From contig OZ257127.1 of NCBI GenBank assembly GCA_965278965.1, forward strand, positions 1,550,001 through 1,614,000: DNA of 64,000 nt, given 5' to 3'. Below are positions 41,767 to 49,133 of this stretch, in pieces. Both the position numbers and the translations under genes were made by a program. This stretch comes from UBA10649 sp965278965. Its GTDB lineage: Bacteria; Actinomycetota; Actinomycetes; S36-B12. The notes under the pieces are model-generated. The model saw only the letters and a program-made list of their open reading frames with translations, ran no database searches and was not told where the DNA came from. Position 1 is the stretch's first letter; each line of letters begins with the position of its first letter.

Positions 41767-42120
41767 ATGGAGAGCGTGCTGGGGATCGGTGGGTACTTCC
41801 TGCGGTCGGCCGACCCGGCGGCTCTTGGCGCCTGGTACCGCGACTGCCTCGGGCTGGTGACCGGCGACGAGGGCATCTGGCTGCAGGAGGCCGGCGTCAC
41901 CGTGTTCGCGCCGTTCGCCGCCGACACCGACTACTTCGGCTCGCCGTCCCAGCAGACCATGCTCAACTTCCGGGTCCGTGACCTCGACGCGATGCTCGCC
42001 CAGCTACGCGACCTCGGCGCCGACGTGGCGGCGGAGACGCAGGACATGGACGGAGTGGGCCGGTTCGGCTGGGTCACCGACCCGGAGGGCAACCGCATCG
42101 AGCTGTGGCAGCCGGCCTGA
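41767..42120 (+). CDS. VOC-family protein
   Basis: This 117-residue glyoxalase-fold protein begins IGGYFLRSADPAALGAWYRDCLGL and closes with RFGWVTDPEGNRIELWQPA. Its compact two-module architecture and final Glu ligand are typical of small VOC enzymes or resistance proteins. It is separated from the pentapeptide gene by 19 bases and may be co-transcribed with the next gene. The substrate is unknown. Confidence 0.85.
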   Translation: MESVLGIGGYFLRSADPAALGAWYRDCLGLVTGDEGIWLQEAGVTVFAPFAADTDYFGSPSQQTMLNFRVRDLDAMLAQLRDLGADVAAETQDMDGVGRFGWVTDPEGNRIELWQPA

Positions 42121-42143
42121 CGGCGTCACGTACAGTCGCGGCC

Positions 42144-42527
42144 GTGGAAGATCTGGCCGCCCGGTTCGTCACAGCATTCAACGACGCGGACTTCGACACC
42201 ATCCGTGCCCTGCTGGCGGACGAGGTCGTCGCCTACGTGACCACGGACGACGGCGGCCAGACGCACATGACGGGGGCCGACGCGTACGTCGCGTCGCTGC
42301 GCACGATGCTGACGAGCGTGCCCGCGACGTGGCAGATCGCGCTCACCCAGCAGCCCGCGATGGTCGACGACTCCCGGCTGCTGCTGATGATCGAGGTACA
42401 GGCCGAGCGGAACGGCAACCGACTGCACAACTACTCGGCGCAGCTGTTCACCGTCTCCGACGGGCACATCACCGAGATCCGGATGACCGACGCGAAGCCG
42501 GCTGAAAGCGCCCGCTTCTGGGCCTAA
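42144..42527 (+). CDS. NTF2-like/SnoaL-family protein
   Basis: This 127-residue cone-shaped alpha+beta barrel protein starts at a GTG (42144). It has LAARFVTAFNDADFDTIRALLADEVVAYV at the N-terminus and LHNYSAQLFTVSDGHITEIRMTDAKPAESARFW at the end, both typical of SnoaL-like/NTF2-like proteins. Members range from ketosteroid-isomerase-like enzymes to binding proteins. It ends at a terminator hairpin facing the large fusion gene. Confidence 0.8.
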   Translation: MEDLAARFVTAFNDADFDTIRALLADEVVAYVTTDDGGQTHMTGADAYVASLRTMLTSVPATWQIALTQQPAMVDDSRLLLMIEVQAERNGNRLHNYSAQLFTVSDGHITEIRMTDAKPAESARFWA

Positions 42528-42528
42528 T

Positions 42529-42549
42529 GCGTGGACGCTCTTTCCACGC
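42529..42549. terminator. Terminator between convergent genes
   Basis: GCGTGGA (42529-42535) and TCCACGC (42543-42549) form a perfect seven-base-pair stem with a seven-base loop containing CTCTT. It fills the gap between the convergent genes that end at 42527 and 42565. Confidence 0.6.
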
Positions 42550-42564
42550 CGCCCACCGGTCGAC

Positions 42565-45351
42565 CTAGCGGTCCACGAGGGCGAGGCGGCGCTGTGAGTC
42601 CACTGGGTACGGGCGTCGCACGAGCCGTTCGTCCAGCAGGCCCCGCGCCCTCGCGAACTCCCCGGCCTCGAGGAGGCAGAACAGCAGCGTCTCCTCGATG
42701 ACCTCGCGCTGCGCCGCCGACCCACCGACCCGGACGAGATCTGGCATCACGTCGTCGAGGAGCTCGGAGGCCAGCTCCCACGCGCTGTCGTCGACGGCCC
42801 GCAGCGCGTCGCACACGGGCGCCACCACGCGGCGCAGCAACGGGTCGCGCGACGCGCTGCAGTAGCGCCGCAACGTCGCCAGCCCCTCGATGTCGCGGCC
42901 GGCCGCCAGCGCGATCGCAGCATGCAGCGCGACGAACGGTGTCTGCGGTCGCGTGAGCAGCTCAGGATCGAGCGAGTCGAGGACCCCGGCGACGGGCGGC
43001 GGCGCCTGCTCGTCCGGGAACGCGGTGTCCCAGCCCGTGATGGCCATCCGCCAGCGCCACAGCAGCGATGCCGAGTCCACGAGGGAGCGCACCCCGGTGA
43101 CCGCCGGGGGCGCGAGCTGCGAGTAGTAGCGGCGCCGTACCGCCTCGGTGTCGCCGAGGGCGAGGTCGTGGAGGGCGGCGTGCCAAGCGAAGTGCGCAGC
43201 GTGGCTCGCGGACTGGCCGCTCTCGGAGACCCAGTGGTCCAGCCACGTGCGGCCGGCCTCGTGCTGGCCGGTCTCGTACATGACGTGGGCCTGCGCGTGT
43301 ACGGCGTGCCCGGACGACGGCTCGCACGACAGCGCGCTCTCGGCGAGGAAGCCGGCTTCCTCGAACCGCGACTGGTCCTGTCGGGTGAACGCGAGGAGCG
43401 AGATGTACCACCAGTGATCTCCGTACACCGGCGCCAGTCCCTCGACGAGGTCCCACGCCTCCTGCTGGATGTCGACGACGCCCGAGAACGCGATCGTCGG
43501 GACGGCCGCCGAGACGGCCAGCACGTCGCGGGGGTAGCTCGCGATGTGTGACATCAGCGCCTGCGCCCCGGACCGGCGGACGTCGCGGACGCGACGGTTG
43601 ACGACGTCGACCAGGCTCCGCTCACGGTCGTCGCCCCGGGTGCGAACCGCCCGTTTGGCCGCCTCGATCGAGAGCACCACATCTGCTTCGGCACCGGCCT
43701 CGTGCCCGAGCATCGCGAGCGCAGCATGCGCGAGGGCGAAGTCGGGATCGAGCACCGTCGCCTCCCGCAGGAGGTTCTCGGCTCCGTCCTGCAGGCGCAT
43801 GATCCGCTCGAGCCCGGCGTTGAACGATGCTGCCGCCTCCGCGGTCGTCGACAGCGGGAGGCCGAGCGGGTCGCGCGGCCGGGCGATCGGGTGATGGCCA
43901 CTGACCGTGCGGCCGTCCGCGAGCTTGCGTGGCAGCGGCGCTACCGCGTTCAGGACGGACTGCGCGACGGCCAGCGCCTGAGTCCGGATCTCGGGTACCG
44001 CGGTCGACTCCCACAGCTCACCCCGGCGCAGCGCGCCGAGCGTCCACAACGGGGCGTCGGTGGTGCCCTCGGAGTCCAGCAGCCGGCCGTCGCGGGTCTG
44101 GAAGCCCATGCCCGCCGTGGACACGGTCGCGAGGGCCGCGCCGGCGCGGGGGCGCACGAGGTCGTCGAGGAAGCGGTCGCCGAGCGCCCGAACGTCCAGC
44201 CGTGGTCCCGTCCCGTTCACGACCCAGCCGACATCGCGGGTGGTGTCGTCGCTGAGCTGCACGCGCAGGCCACCGGTAGGCAGCGGCTCGGCGCCGAGGA
44301 CCGTTGCCGAGGCCACGTCGAGACGGCCGGCGGCTTGGAGCTCGGCGATCAGGAGCGCGCTCTGCCGGGGCATACGGTGCCGCACGCGGTTCCAGCGGCT
44401 GGCGTCGTTCGCGAGGTACGCCAGGCGGTCCTCCTCGCTCATCCGCGCCCAGATCGCGGCCACCTGGAAGCGCAGGCCGTCGATCGCCGGACGCCAGTCG
44501 CCGGTCGCCGCTTCGACCCCGGCGACGTGGCGCGCCACATGCGCGCGCAGGTCGTCCAGCGCGACGCTCCAGCTGCTCGTGTCCGGGATGGCGGCGAGCT
44601 TCGCCGCCACCGCGTGCTGCGCCGGCAGCCGGCCGCCCCGGGAGATCGCATGGATGACCCGGTCCGGCCGGTTCGCCGGGTCGGACAGGCTGATCACGAC
44701 GTCGACCATCGTCAGGCCGGTACCGACGACGAGCACGTCGGCCGCGGCGGCCCGGTCACGGCGGACGACGTCGAGCGCCCCCGGCGCCCACGGGTCGGGC
44801 ACGAAGAACGCCGAGCCACGCAGGGACGGCGGAGCCCACGAGTCGCCGGTGGTCGGCAGCCCGGTCGCGACGACGACCGCGTCGGCGGCGAAGGCACGGC
44901 CGTCCGAGGTCTCCACGACCATGCCGTGCGCGTCGCGGCGCGCGGCCACTGCCTTCGTGCGGTGGTGGGAGACCCGAGCGCCGCCCCCCGACGCGGCGAT
45001 GGCCTCGCGCAGGGTCTCGTCGAGATAGCGCGCGAACTCACGGCGCGGGGCGAACGTGTACGGATCGGTCTTGGGACCGGCCGCCTCGTTGTCGCGCCAG
45101 GCGACGAAGTGCGCGGGATCCTCCGGGAACGCGCTCATGGACTGGGCAGGCACGTTGAGCAGGTGGCCGTCGTCGGACGTGCCGAAGGCGACGCCGCGCG
45201 CCCAGTGGTCGGCCGGGTCGAGGATCGCGATCTCCACACCGGTTCCTCGACGCCCGGCGGTCCGCACGAGGTGGAGCGCGACGAGCGAGCCCGCGGCGCC
45301 AGCACCGACGACGAGGACGGTCGGGGGACGGGTGCGTCGTGTGTCGTTCAT
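42565..45351 (-). CDS. FAD/NAD(P)-binding oxidoreductase fused to a TTC38-like TPR domain
   Basis: This 928-residue protein joins two domains. Residues 1-470 form a FAD/NAD(P)-binding protein of the PF13454 type: TVLVVGAGAAGSLVALHL, the second-site WARGVAFGTSDDGHLLNVPAQSMSAFPEDP, and VLVVGTGLTMVDVVISL. Residues 480-928 form a helical repeat domain like TTC38, with LSTTAEAAASFNAGLERIMRLQDGAENLLREA, HVMYETGQHEAGRTWLDHWV and FAWHAALHDLALGD. The reading frame is continuous through the junction. The ATG at 45351 has GAGGTGG upstream. It neighbours a quaternary-amine-type importer, a rhodanese and cysteine dioxygenase, which suggests oxidation of an imported organosulfur or amine compound (inference). 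Confidence 0.82.
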   Translation of the reverse strand: MNDTRRTRPPTVLVVGAGAAGSLVALHLVRTAGRRGTGVEIAILDPADHWARGVAFGTSDDGHLLNVPAQSMSAFPEDPAHFVAWRDNEAAGPKTDPYTFAPRREFARYLDETLREAIAASGGGARVSHHRTKAVAARRDAHGMVVETSDGRAFAADAVVVATGLPTTGDSWAPPSLRGSAFFVPDPWAPGALDVVRRDRAAAADVLVVGTGLTMVDVVISLSDPANRPDRVIHAISRGGRLPAQHAVAAKLAAIPDTSSWSVALDDLRAHVARHVAGVEAATGDWRPAIDGLRFQVAAIWARMSEEDRLAYLANDASRWNRVRHRMPRQSALLIAELQAAGRLDVASATVLGAEPLPTGGLRVQLSDDTTRDVGWVVNGTGPRLDVRALGDRFLDDLVRPRAGAALATVSTAGMGFQTRDGRLLDSEGTTDAPLWTLGALRRGELWESTAVPEIRTQALAVAQSVLNAVAPLPRKLADGRTVSGHHPIARPRDPLGLPLSTTAEAAASFNAGLERIMRLQDGAENLLREATVLDPDFALAHAALAMLGHEAGAEADVVLSIEAAKRAVRTRGDDRERSLVDVVNRRVRDVRRSGAQALMSHIASYPRDVLAVSAAVPTIAFSGVVDIQQEAWDLVEGLAPVYGDHWWYISLLAFTRQDQSRFEEAGFLAESALSCEPSSGHAVHAQAHVMYETGQHEAGRTWLDHWVSESGQSASHAAHFAWHAALHDLALGDTEAVRRRYYSQLAPPAVTGVRSLVDSASLLWRWRMAITGWDTAFPDEQAPPPVAGVLDSLDPELLTRPQTPFVALHAAIALAAGRDIEGLATLRRYCSASRDPLLRRVVAPVCDALRAVDDSAWELASELLDDVMPDLVRVGGSAAQREVIEETLLFCLLEAGEFARARGLLDERLVRRPYPVDSQRRLALVDR

Positions 45352-45395
45352 CGCGCCACCTCTGCTCATGATCGCCGTTTTCTAGTGTGCCGATC

Positions 45396-45415
45396 GACTT
45401 AGTTGCAATACTACG
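45396..45415 (-). promoter_or_regulatory. Shared AT-rich promoter motif, copy A
   Basis: GACTTAGTTGCAATACTACG lies about 45 bases before the fusion gene start. On the minus strand it includes GTATTGC at a -35-like position. Similar words (GCAATACT, ACTTAGT) recur upstream of the binding-protein gene and in the cysteine dioxygenase/ATPase divergent region. This may be the site of one regulator that controls the locus. Confidence 0.35.
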
Positions 45416-45447
45416 TCATCCACGGCTCGTCGTCGTGAGCCCACTCT

Positions 45448-45503
45448 CCTCCGGCACCACTTCTCCGGCACCACTCCTCCGGCACGACTCCTCAGACACG
45501 ACG
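45448..45503. repeat. 14-bp tandem repeat, three copies plus one degenerate
   Basis: Three consecutive 14-base units read CCTCCGGCACCACT, TCTCCGGCACCACT and CCTCCGGCACGACT (45448-45489), with a decayed fourth unit at 45490-45503. The repeat lies in the intergenic gap directly before the terminator of the binding-protein gene. It is probably a small minisatellite. Confidence 0.75.
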
Positions 45504-45537
45504 ACGGCCGGCGACCATACGCAGGTCGCCGGCCGTC
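45503..45537 (-). terminator. Strong terminator of the binding-protein gene
   Basis: GACGGCCGGCGACC (45503-45516) and GGTCGCCGGCCGTC (45524-45537) are perfect 14-base arms around a seven-base loop. It lies 12 bases after the stop codon of the minus-strand binding-protein gene. Confidence 0.8.
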
Positions 45538-45549
45538 ATCGTCAACGTG

Positions 45550-46593
45550 CTACTGGAACAGGCCCTTCTGGGCGAGCCAGTCCGCCGCCACCGTCGCCGG
45601 GTCGCCCCGGTCGATGTCGACGGCCTTGTTGAGCTGGACGAGCTCGTCCGTGGTGAGCGCCGCGTTCACCTCGTCGAGAGCCGCCTGCAGCGCGGGCGTC
45701 AGGGCTGCGGTGTTGACGGCGGCGACGATGTTGTCGACCGTCTGCAAGGCCTTGTCGTCGGTGAGCACGACGAGGTCGTTCGCCGCCACGCCACCGTCGG
45801 AGGAGAACACCAGGCCGACATCGATCTTGCCCTGGGTCAGGGCCGCCTTGGTGAGCGGACCACCGGCGTCAAGGGAGACGAACTCGCCGACCTTCAGGCC
45901 GTACGTCTTCTCCAGGCCCGGCTGGCAGAAGGGGCGGGTCGGGCACTCCGGCGGACCGCCCAGGGTGACGGGGGTCTTCTGCGAGTAGGCAGCGAGGTCG
46001 GACAGCGTCGCGATGCCGTTCGCGTCGGCGAACTCCTTGGTGACGGCGAAGGCATTCTGGTCCGCAGCAGGCGACGGGGTCAGAACGGTGATCCCGACCG
46101 CGTTGGCCAGCTGCTGGACGGCCTCGAGCGTGGCCGCGGCGTCACCGGAGGCCACCGGCGTGGCATCGGGCCCGTTGGCCTTCGCGTTGAGGAACTCCGT
46201 GAGCGTGCCGAGGTACTCCGGCACCACCTGGACGTCGCCCTTCTCCAGTGCGGGCTCGACGACCTCGCGGTTCGTCAGCTCGCTGATGGTCGGCTCGTAG
46301 CCGACCGACGTCAGCGCGGCGGCGTAGAGATTCGCCAGGATCTTGCTCTCGCCGAAGTTGAACGCGCCGATGGTGATCGGGCCGCTCGCGGTCGGCGCGG
46401 CGGAGGCGCTGGCGGCTGGCGCCGACGAGGCGACAGCCGTCGCGTCGGTGCTCGGGGCGGCCGACGCGGCGGCGCTCCCGGCAGCCGAGCTTGAGGAGGA
46501 GGCGTCGGAGGAGCTGCTGCAGGCGGACAGGGTCAGCGCGAGGCCGACCGCGGCCGTAACGGCTAGGCCGGGAATTCGTAGGCGGGCACGCAT
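45550..46593 (-). CDS. Glycine betaine/choline-type (OpuC/ProX) ABC substrate-binding lipoprotein
   Basis: This 347-residue binding protein has a lipobox (LSAC, Cys25) and a long Ser/Ala linker (about residues 26-70). Its ligand domain shows ITIGAFNFGESKILANLYAAALTSVGYEPTI, PEYLGTLTEFLN and the GGPPECPTRPFCQPGLEKTYGL segment typical of quaternary-amine binding proteins. Related proteins bind betaine, choline, carnitine or ergothioneine, so the ligand must be tested. Cys residues in the ECPTRPFC segment could form a disulfide. It is transcribed separately from the permeases, with a TATAAT -10 box upstream. Confidence 0.9.
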   Translation of the reverse strand: MRARLRIPGLAVTAAVGLALTLSACSSSSDASSSSSAAGSAAASAAPSTDATAVASSAPAASASAAPTASGPITIGAFNFGESKILANLYAAALTSVGYEPTISELTNREVVEPALEKGDVQVVPEYLGTLTEFLNAKANGPDATPVASGDAAATLEAVQQLANAVGITVLTPSPAADQNAFAVTKEFADANGIATLSDLAAYSQKTPVTLGGPPECPTRPFCQPGLEKTYGLKVGEFVSLDAGGPLTKAALTQGKIDVGLVFSSDGGVAANDLVVLTDDKALQTVDNIVAAVNTAALTPALQAALDEVNAALTTDELVQLNKAVDIDRGDPATVAADWLAQKGLFQ

Positions 46594-46710
46594 GTCATCG
46601 GTTCCTTTCGGGGGAGATCGGGGCCAACTGTGGCGGCGAGGGCTGACAGTGGGTATCGCCGTACCCGATCGGGTGCTTGCCGAACCGATCGTACTGCCCG
46701 TGCGCCGTTC

Positions 46711-46751
46711 TTATCCCATTATATCTATCGGAAAACTTCGCAATACTCCCG
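46711..46751 (-). promoter_or_regulatory. Promoter of the binding-protein gene with shared motif, copy B
   Basis: On the minus strand GTATTG is followed after 17 bases by a consensus TATAAT at about 46716-46711, a strong promoter for this genome. The plus-strand word ACTTCGCAATACTCCC (46735-46750) overlaps the -35 side and resembles the ACTTAGT..GCAATACTACG motif in front of the fusion gene, so a repressor may bind here. Confidence 0.5.
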
Positions 46752-46763
46752 GTGCACGGACGT

Positions 46764-47453
46764 TCAGAACGTCCCCAGGACGGGCGCGTCCCGAAGCGCC
46801 TTCGGGGTGAGCGCGCGCTGAGCCGCCGACCCGGCCAGCTCCACGCCGACGCAGGTGACGGCCACGAGGACGACACCGGCGAACATGAGCGTGGGGTCCT
46901 GACGGCCGAAGCCGTCGACGACGAAGCGCCCGAGCCCTCCCCCGCCGACCAGCGCGGCCAGGGTCGCCGTCGCGACGACCTGGACCGTGGAGGTCCGGAT
47001 GCCGGCCGCGACCACGGGCACCGAGAGCGGGAGCTCGACGCGGCGCAGGACCTGCGTGCCCGTCATTCCCATGCCACGTGCGGCGTCCGTGGCGCCCGGG
47101 TCCACGTCGCGCACGCCCACGTAGGCATTCGTGAGGATCGGCGGGATCGCGAACACCGCGAGGGCGATGATCGCGGCGAGATCACTGACCCCGACCGGCT
47201 CCCACGAGGCGAGGATGATCAACAGGGCGAAGGTCGGGATCGCCCGGCCGAGGTTGCCGACGCTCGTGACGAGGGTGCCCCACCGCCGCCCATGACCAAG
47301 CGCAAGCCCGACCGGCAGGGCCACCGCGAGCGCGATCACCATGGCCCACAGGCAGATGACCGCATGCTGGAGCAGCCGCGTCGGGATCCCGGACGAGCCG
47401 GACCACTGGGCTGGATCGGTGAACCACGAGACCAGCGACTGGAACCCGTCCAT
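46764..47453 (-). CDS. Quaternary-amine-type ABC transporter permease
   Basis: This 229-residue permease of the OpuCB/ProW type has five to six membrane helices and the ATP-coupling EAA-like segment VDPGATDAARGMGMTGTQVLRRVELPLSVP, followed by TLAALVGGGGLGRFVV. The ATG at 47453 overlaps the end of the upstream permease reading frame by one base (TGATG). It is the last gene of the minus-strand run that starts with cysteine dioxygenase. Confidence 0.92.
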   Translation of the reverse strand: MDGFQSLVSWFTDPAQWSGSSGIPTRLLQHAVICLWAMVIALAVALPVGLALGHGRRWGTLVTSVGNLGRAIPTFALLIILASWEPVGVSDLAAIIALAVFAIPPILTNAYVGVRDVDPGATDAARGMGMTGTQVLRRVELPLSVPVVAAGIRTSTVQVVATATLAALVGGGGLGRFVVDGFGRQDPTLMFAGVVLVAVTCVGVELAGSAAQRALTPKALRDAPVLGTF

Positions 47454-48141
47454 CAGGCGCGCGCCTTCCGGGTCCACGGCGTGAGCGCCCGTTCCAGCAG
47501 CACGAGGCCGCCTTCGAGGAGCAGCGCCAGCACGACCACGGCGATCGTGCCGGCCATGATCTGGGCGTGGTAGAAGTTGTTGACGAAGCCGCCCAGGATG
47601 ATCGACCCGAACCCACCGTGGCCGACGAGAGCGCCTACCGTCACAAGCCGATCGTGGAGACCGTCGCTATCCGGATGCCCGCCATGATGGCCGGCGTCGC
47701 CAGCGGCACCTGGATCCGCCACAGCAGCTGCGACTTCGTGTACCCGACGCCCTTGGCCGCATCGACCAGCTCCGCCGGAACGGCATCAAGGCCGACGAGC
47801 ATGTTCCGCAGGATCACCAGCAGCGCGTACAGGGCGAGCGCGGTGATCACCGTCCAGGGCGAGAGCCCGAGCCAGGGCCACAGCCCGGCGATCAGCGCCA
47901 GCGACGGGATCGTGTAGAGCAGGCCGGAGAACGCCAGCACCGGCACCTGCAGCCGCGGGAAGCGGCGGACGACCAAGGTGAGCGGAACGGCAACAGCGGT
48001 GGCGAGGACGACGGCTGCGATCGTGATGAGGATGTGCTCGCGACCGGCGAGCAGCAGGTCGTCGACGTTGCTGCTCAGGTAGGTCCAGCTGAACCAGGGG
48101 TTCGGCGCGGCCATCGGCGCGACGAGGACCGGCGCGCTCAT
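47453..48141 (-). pseudogene. Quaternary-amine-type ABC permease, interrupted by a -1 frame change
   Basis: The family-length permease (about 229 residues) is split. The ATG at 48141, which overlaps the rhodanese stop codon, opens a 166-residue frame ending LATPAIMAGIRIATVSTIGL at a TGA (47641-47643). The missing end continues in another frame from a GTG at 47644: VTVGALVGHGGFGSIILGGFVNNFYH, to 47453. The two frames overlap as GTGA, the same overlap used for coupling elsewhere in this window. Three readings are possible: a one-base deletion or sequencing error, a programmed -1 shift, or two chains made by stop-start coupling. The residue order across the junction is exactly that of an intact permease. 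Confidence 0.75.
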
Positions 48142-48563
48142 GCCCGGGGCGCTCCGGCACCACCGGTCGTCGGAAGACCAGCAGCACGCCACGCGGCGAA
48201 CCCGCCGTCCAGGTCACCGGCCGACGTCAGACCCAGCTCGCGCAGCGAGTCCGCGGCGAGACTGGATGTGTATCCCTCCTGGCAGACGACGATCACCTCC
48301 AGGTCGAATCGCGCGACGTCCGGCAGGCGGGCGTCGCACCTCGGGTCGAGCCGCCATTCCAGCACATTCCGCTCGATCACGAGGGCGCCGGGGATCTCTC
48401 CGAACTCCTGTCGCTGCGCGGCCGGACGGATGTCCACCAGGACGGCGCCGCAGGTGGCCGCCGCGTTGGCGCCGCGGGGGTCGTAGCGCCGGATGCGGGT
48501 GCGTGCCTGCGCCAGCCGATGGTCGATCCCCTGCGAACCGGGGGGTTCCGGCGCCACGGTCAC
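48138..48563 (-). CDS. Rhodanese-like domain protein
   Basis: This 141-residue single rhodanese domain has VLVDIRPAAQRQEFGEIPGALVIERNVLEWRLD and the active-site loop VVCQEGYTSSLAAD with its Cys near residue 93. It ends DLDGGFAAWRAAGLP. It would transfer sulfane sulfur from a persulfide or thiosulfate. The GTG at 48563 overlaps the cysteine dioxygenase stop codon, and its own stop overlaps the permease start, so thiol oxidation, sulfur transfer and transport are translationally coupled. Confidence 0.9.
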   Translation of the reverse strand: MTVAPEPPGSQGIDHRLAQARTRIRRYDPRGANAAATCGAVLVDIRPAAQRQEFGEIPGALVIERNVLEWRLDPRCDARLPDVARFDLEVIVVCQEGYTSSLAADSLRELGLTSAGDLDGGFAAWRAAGLPTTGGAGAPRA

Positions 48564-49051
48564 CAGTCCCGGCCCGCCCGGCGGGTCCCGGTCTCGCTGA
48601 GCACGCCGCCGTCGCTCGAGTAGTGCGTCATCGCCGCCAGCTCCGGCCCGTATATGTGGAGCGTCACGGCGCCGACCGGTCCCTCGTTGCGGACATCGTG
48701 GATCACGTCGCGGTCGAAGCTGCGGATGTCGCCGACCTCATAGCGCGCGTCGCGCAGCGAGCCGTCGTCGACGGTCGTCTCCCAGACGGACCCACGAAGA
48801 ACCGTGAAGCAGCCCGACGCCCCGCCGTGGTCGTGCAGGCCGGTCCCCTGGCCGGGTGCCCACATCAGCAGCCACGCCTCGGCGTCCGGGCCGGCGTCGA
48901 CACGCACGCAGACGCGGGGCTCGGCGAAGCGCACGAGCGGTGCCCACGTCGCGGTGTTGGCGGCGAGCTCACGAGCGGTGGCCTCCAGCGCACGGTCACG
49001 TCGGGCGGCAGGTGCCGTCCGGGTGGACGCTGCCGGGATAGTAATGCTCAT
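48560..49051 (-). CDS. Cysteine dioxygenase family protein (cupin)
   Basis: This 163-residue cupin has the iron-binding His triad H73 and H75 (GLHDHGG) and H118 (VIHDV), and Cys81 in the GASGCF loop, a position used for the Cys-Tyr crosslink in some thiol dioxygenases. The family oxidises cysteine or related thiols such as 3-mercaptopropionate to sulfinic acids. It is the first gene of the coupled CDO-rhodanese-permease operon and is divergent from the importer ATPase. The exact thiol substrate is open. Confidence 0.88.
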   Translation of the reverse strand: MSITIPAASTRTAPAARRDRALEATARELAANTATWAPLVRFAEPRVCVRVDAGPDAEAWLLMWAPGQGTGLHDHGGASGCFTVLRGSVWETTVDDGSLRDARYEVGDIRSFDRDVIHDVRNEGPVGAVTLHIYGPELAAMTHYSSDGGVLSETGTRRAGRDW

Positions 49052-49084
49052 GGCCGTGGCCCTTCCTGCTCGTCGGTGTCGCGC

Positions 49085-49125
49085 GACTACGCAATCTATA
49101 CTATTCCAATTAACTTAGTAGGAAG
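49085..49125. promoter_or_regulatory. AT-rich divergent promoter region of the cysteine dioxygenase and ATPase genes
   Basis: This stretch is much richer in A and T than its flanks and holds TATACT on the plus strand and TATAGA on the minus strand as overlapping -10 candidates. It also holds ACTA-N12-TAGT symmetry and the words GCAAT and ACTTAGT that recur upstream of the fusion and binding-protein genes. It is probably an operator for a common regulator of the locus. Confidence 0.4.
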
Positions 49126-49133
49126 CGCCCTCG

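Noticed and set aside
45448..45503. Possible CRISPR array
   Set aside because: The 14-base units are directly adjacent with no spacers and there are no cas genes; it is a simple tandem repeat.
47641..47644. Classic slippery-site programmed frameshift in the permease
   Set aside because: The sequence around the junction lacks an X-XXY-YYZ heptamer, so a programmed shift is only one of three options and is not called.
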